This document shows, piece after piece, positions 59,659 to 64,000 of a stretch of 64,000 nucleotides of DNA. The notes beneath the pieces were generated by a model that was not told where the DNA came from, did not search any database, and saw only the letters and a list, made by a program, of their open reading frames with translations. The translations under genes and the position numbers were made by a program. How positions within the stretch are numbered: the first letter of the stretch is position 1; each line of letters opens with the position of its first letter. This DNA comes from Ptiloglossa arizonensis (lineage: Eukaryota > Arthropoda > Insecta > Hymenoptera > Colletidae), in NCBI RefSeq assembly GCF_051014685.1, contig NW_027478763.1:124001-188000 (forward strand), given 5' to 3'.

Positions 59659-60141
59659 GTACAACGTATAACGTACAAGGTATCACGTATAACGTATATC
59701 CTATAACGCATAATGTATATCCTATAACGCATAACGTATAGCGTATAACGCATAACGTATACCGTATAACGTATAACGTATAACGTATAACGTATAACGC
59801 ATAACGTATAACGTATACCGTATAACGTATAACGTCAAACGTATAACGTATAACGTATAACGTATAACGTATAACGCATAACGTATAACGTATAACGTAT
59901 AACGTACAACGTATAACGTACAAGGTATCACGTATAACGTATATCCTATAACGCATAATGTATATCCTATAACGCATAACGTATAGCGTATAACGCATAA
60001 CGTATAACGTATAACGTATAACGTATAACGTATAACGTATAACGCATAACGTATAACGCATAACGTATAACGTATAACGTGTAACGTATAACGTATGACG
60101 TATCACGTATAAGGTATGACCTATAACGCATAACGTGTAAC
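59659..60141. repeat. 483-bp module, TATAGCG type, right flank
   Basis: It has the same landmark order and an exact length of 483 bp. It lies outside the 21.65-kb units, after a block resembling 23380-23560. Confidence 0.85.
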
Positions 60142-60415
60142 GTATAACGTATAACGTATAACGTATAACGTATAACGTATAACGTATAACGTATAACGTA
60201 TAACGTATAACGTATAACGTATAACGTATAACGTATAACGTATAACGTATAACGTATAACGTATAACGTATAACGTATAACGTATAACGTATAACGTATA
60301 ACGTATAACGTATAACGTATAACGTATAACGTATAACGTATAACGTATAACGTATAACGTATAACGTATAACGTACATCGTATAACGTATAACGTATAAC
60401 GTATAACGTATAACG

Positions 60416-60562
60416 TAGAACGTTTAACGTATAACGTATAACGTATAACGTATAACGTATAACGTATAACGTATAACGTATAACGTATAACGTTTAACGT
60501 ATAACGTATAACGTATAACGTATAACGTATAACGTATAACGTATGACGTATAACGTTTAACG
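60416..60562. repeat. Right-domain module R, copy 1 (21 heptamers)
   Basis: TAGAACG-TTTAACG, then 70 bases to the next TTTAACG, then 63 to a third TTTAACG that follows TATGACG-TATAACG. Confidence 0.7.
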
Positions 60563-61402
60563 TATAACGTATAACGTATAACGTATAACTTTAAACGTAT
60601 AACGTGTAACGTATAACGTATATCCTATAACGCATAACGTATAGCGTATAACGCATAACGTATAACGTATAACGTATAACGTATAACGTATAACGTATAA
60701 CGTATAACGTATAACGTATAACGTATAACGTATAACGTATAACGTATAACGAATACCGTAAAACGTAAAACGTATTACATATTACGCATAACGAGTAACG
60801 TATAACGTATAACGTATAACGTATAACGTATGACGTATAACGTATAACGTATAACGTATAACGTATAACGTATAACGAATAACGTATAACGTATAACGTA
60901 TAACGTATAACGTATAATGTATAACGTATAACGTATAACGTATAACGTAAAACGTATAACGTATAACGTATAACGTATAACGTATAACGTGTAACGTATA
61001 ACGTATGACGTATAACGTATAACGTATATCCAAAAACGCATAACGTATAACGTATAACGTATATCGTATAACGTATAACGTTTAACGCATAACGTACAAA
61101 GTATAACGTATAACGTATAACGTATAACGTATTACGTATTACGTATAACATATAACGTCTAACGTATAACGTATAACGTATAACGTATAACGTGTAACGT
61201 ATAACGTATAACGTATAACGTATAACGTATAACGTATAACGTATAACGTATAACGTATAACGTATAACGTATAACGTATAACGTATAACGTATGACGTAT
61301 AACGTATAACGTATAACGTACAACGTATAACGTATAACGTACAACGTACAACGTAGAACGTACAACGTATAACGTATAACGTATAACGTATAACGTATAA
61401 CG

Positions 61403-61535
61403 TAGAACGTTTAACGTATAACGCTTAACGTATAACGTATAACGTATAACGTATAACGTATAACGTATAACGTTTAACGTATAACGTATAACGTATAACG
61501 TATAACGTATAACGTATGACGTATAACGTTTAACG
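61403..61535. repeat. Right-domain module R, copy 2 (19 heptamers)
   Basis: It has the same order of markers, with intervals of 63 and 56 bases. It contains a private CTTAACG monomer near 61423. Confidence 0.7.
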
Positions 61536-62527
61536 TATAACGTATAACGTATAACGTATAACGTATAACGTATAACGTATAACGTATGACGTATAACGTA
61601 TAACGTATAACGTATAACGAATAACGTATAACGTATAACGTATAACGTATGACGTATCACGTATAAGGTATGACCTATGACGCATAACGTATAGGGTATA
61701 ACGCATAACGTATAACGTATAACGTATAACGTATAACGTATAACGTATAACGTATAACGTATAACGTATAACGTATAACGTATAACGTATAACGTATAAC
61801 GTAAAACGTATAACGTATAACGATAACGTATAACGTATAACGTATAACGTATAACGTATAACGTATAACGTATAACGTATAACGTATAACGTACAACGTA
61901 TAACGTACAACGTATAACGTACAACGTATAACGTATAACGTATAACGTATAACGTATAACGTATAACGTATAACGTATAACGTATAACGTATAACGTATA
62001 TCCAAAAACGCATAACGTATAACGTATAACGTATATCGTATAACGTTTAACGTTTAACGCATAACGTACAAAGTATAACGTATAACGTATAACGCATAAC
62101 GTATATCGTATAACGTATAACGTATAACGTATACCGTATAACGTATAACGTATAACGTATAACGTATAACGTATAACGTATAACGTATAACGTATAACGT
62201 ATAACGTATAACGTATAACGTATAACGTATAACGTATAACGTATAACGTATAACGTATAACGTATAACGTATAACGTATAACGTATATCGTATAACGTTT
62301 AACGTTTAACGCATAACGTACAAAGTATAACGTTTAACGCATAACGTACAAAGTATAACGTATAACGTATAACGCATAACGTATATCGTATAACGTATAA
62401 CGTATAACGTATACCGTATAACGTATAACGTATAACGTATAACGTATAACGTATAACGTATAACGTATAACGTATAACGTATAACGTATAACGTATAACG
62501 TATAACGTATAACGTATAACGTATAAC

Positions 62528-63010
62528 GTACAACGTATAACGTACAAGGTATCACGTATAACGTATATCCTATAACGCATAATGTATATCCTATAACGCA
62601 TAACGTATAGCGTATAACGCATAACGTATACCGTATAACGTATAACGTATAACGTATAACGTATAACGCATAACGTATAACGTATACCGTATAACGTATA
62701 ACGTCAAACGTATAACGTATAACGTATAACGTATAACGTATAACGCATAACGTATAACGTATAACGTATAACGTACAACGTATAACGTACAAGGTATCAC
62801 GTATAACGTATATCCTATAACGCATAATGTATATCCTATAACGCATAACGTATAGCGTATAACGCATAACGTATAACGTATAACGTATAACGTATAACGT
62901 ATAACGTATAACGCATAACGTATAACGCATAACGTATAACGTATAACGTGTAACGTATAACGTATGACGTATCACGTATAAGGTATGACCTATAACGCAT
63001 AACGTGTAAC
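62528..63010. repeat. 483-bp module, TATAGCG type, inside the right domain
   Basis: It has the same landmark order and an exact length of 483 bp. It is an island of main-type satellite flanked on both sides by the TTTAACG-rich vocabulary of the right domain. Confidence 0.85.
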
Positions 63011-63277
63011 GTATAACGTATAACGTATAACGTATAACGTATAACGTATAACGTATAACGTATAACGTATAACGTATAACGTATAACGTATAACGTATAA
63101 CGTATAACGTATAACGTATAACGTATAACGTATAACGTATAACGTATAACGTATAACGTATAACGTATAACGTATAACGTATAACGTATAACGTATAACG
63201 TATAACGTATAACGTATAACGTATAACGTATAACGTACAACGTATAACGTATAACGTATAACGTATAACGTATAACG

Positions 63278-63417
63278 TAGAACGTTTAACGTATAACGTA
63301 TAACGTATAACGTATAACGTATAACGTATAACGTATAACGTATAACGTTTAACGTATAACGTATAACGTATAACGTATAACGTATAACGTATAACGTATG
63401 ACGTATAACGTTTAACG
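63278..63417. repeat. Right-domain module R, copy 3 (20 heptamers)
   Basis: It has the same order of markers, with intervals of 63 and 63 bases. The three copies differ only by whole heptamers. Confidence 0.7.
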
Positions 63418-64000
63418 TATAACGTATAACGTATAACGTATAACGTATAACGTATAACGTATAACGTATAACATATAACGTATAACGTATAACGTATAAC
63501 GTATAACGTATAACGTTTAACGTATAACGTATAACGTATAACGTATATCGTATAACGTATAACGTATAACGTATGACGTATAACGTTTAACGTATAACGT
63601 ATAACGTATAACGTATAACGTATAACGTATATCCTATAACGCATAACGTATAACGTATAACGTATATCGTATAACGTATAACGTTTAACGCATAACGTAC
63701 AACGTATAACGTATAACGTATAACGCATAACGTATATCGTATAACGTATAACGTATAACGTATAACGTATAACGTATAACGTATAACGTATAACGTGTAA
63801 CGTATAACGTATAACGTATAACGTATTACGTATTACGTATAACCTATAACGTCTAACGTATAACGTATAACGTATAACGTATAACGTATAACGTGTAACG
63901 TATAACGTATAACGTATAACGTATAACGTATAACGTATAACGTATAACGTATAACGTATAACGTATAACGTATAACGTATAACGTATAACGTATGACGTA

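Larger units (their letters stand above)
57889..64000. repeat. TATAACG heptamer satellite array, part right of the mariner
   Basis: The same array resumes in the same phase and orientation directly after the transposon and runs off the right edge. The first roughly 440 bp are almost pure TATAACG. About 57889-58750 completes a 2.6-kb segment shared with 53951-54800. About 58800-60370 is a mosaic of blocks also found in the 21.65-kb units. From about 60370 the variant vocabulary changes to TTTAACG, TAGAACG and TACAAAG, with a 483-bp module of the main type inserted at 62528-63010. No gene is visible. Confidence 0.97.
60370..64000. repeat. Right satellite domain, TTTAACG/TAGAACG vocabulary
   Basis: Variant monomers rare or absent to the left become common: TTTAACG, TAGAACG, TACAAAG after CATAACG (about 61085, 62060, 62320, 62345), TATCCAAAAACG (61029 and 62001) and a TATTACG-TATTACG-TCTAACG string (about 61130 and 63825). 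Recurrence of these strings at roughly 0.97-0.99 kb (60.4, 61.4 and 62.0 kb) suggests a local unit of about 1 kb. A main-type 483-bp module interrupts it at 62528-63010. Confidence 0.7.

Noticed and set aside
57577..60106. Minus-strand ORFs that join satellite peptide to the antisense of the mariner
   Set aside because: The non-repeat part is the reverse complement of the transposase gene. The ORFs exist only because the satellite has no stops.
1..64000. CRISPR array
   Set aside because: There are no unique spacers. The repeat is a 7-bp monomer with ordered variants, and the mariner shows that the source is eukaryotic.
1..64000. Telomere repeat tract
   Set aside because: The monomer has no G-run strand bias like TTAGG-type repeats, variants are far too frequent and ordered, and large segmental duplications are not typical of telomerase-made DNA. 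A subtelomeric location remains possible.

Overview
The window is almost entirely satellite DNA built from one 7-bp monomer, TATAACG (CGTTATA on the other strand). It runs from base 1 to base 64000 and is broken only by one mariner transposon at 56567-57888. No host gene, tRNA, rRNA or other non-repeat sequence is visible. The host is a eukaryote. The intact mariner resembles those common in arthropods, so an insect or other arthropod is the most likely source, but the satellite does not identify the species.

The array is not a featureless simple repeat. Substituted heptamers (CATAACG, TGTAACG, TATGACG, TATCACG, TACAACG, CACAACG, TATATCC and others) occur in fixed orders and form blocks, the blocks form modules, and the modules form larger repeats. 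The layout, left to right: (1) 1-12640, a left domain with its own module of about 285 bp that contains a 6-bp unit; (2) 12641-34295 and 34296-about 55963, two tandem copies of a unit of about 21.65 kb, each containing a 1386-bp tandem pair, a pair of direct repeats of about 2.0 kb, and several copies of a rigid 483-bp module of exactly 69 heptamers; (3) 55299-about 58750, a second copy of a 2.6-kb segment (first copy 52683-55298), into which the mariner inserted; (4) about 58750-64000, a mosaic of 483-bp modules and a right-hand domain rich in TTTAACG and TAGAACG heptamers.

The mariner is 1322 bp with 32-bp terminal inverted repeats (31/32 matching), a TA target duplication that restores the heptamer phase exactly, and an intact 353-residue DD34D transposase. 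Paralogous empty sites are present in the sibling segments, so the insertion came after the duplications.

Two cautions apply. The minus strand of a CGTTATA array has no stop codon in any frame, so long minus-strand ORFs encoding (YVIRYTL)n are arithmetic artefacts. Zones at 26650-27260 and 29290-31275 are full of single-base indels that the second 21.65-kb copy lacks, which suggests poorly polished assembly rather than biology. Nothing here amounts to a new gene system. The unusual feature is a multi-level higher-order repeat made from a 7-bp monomer.
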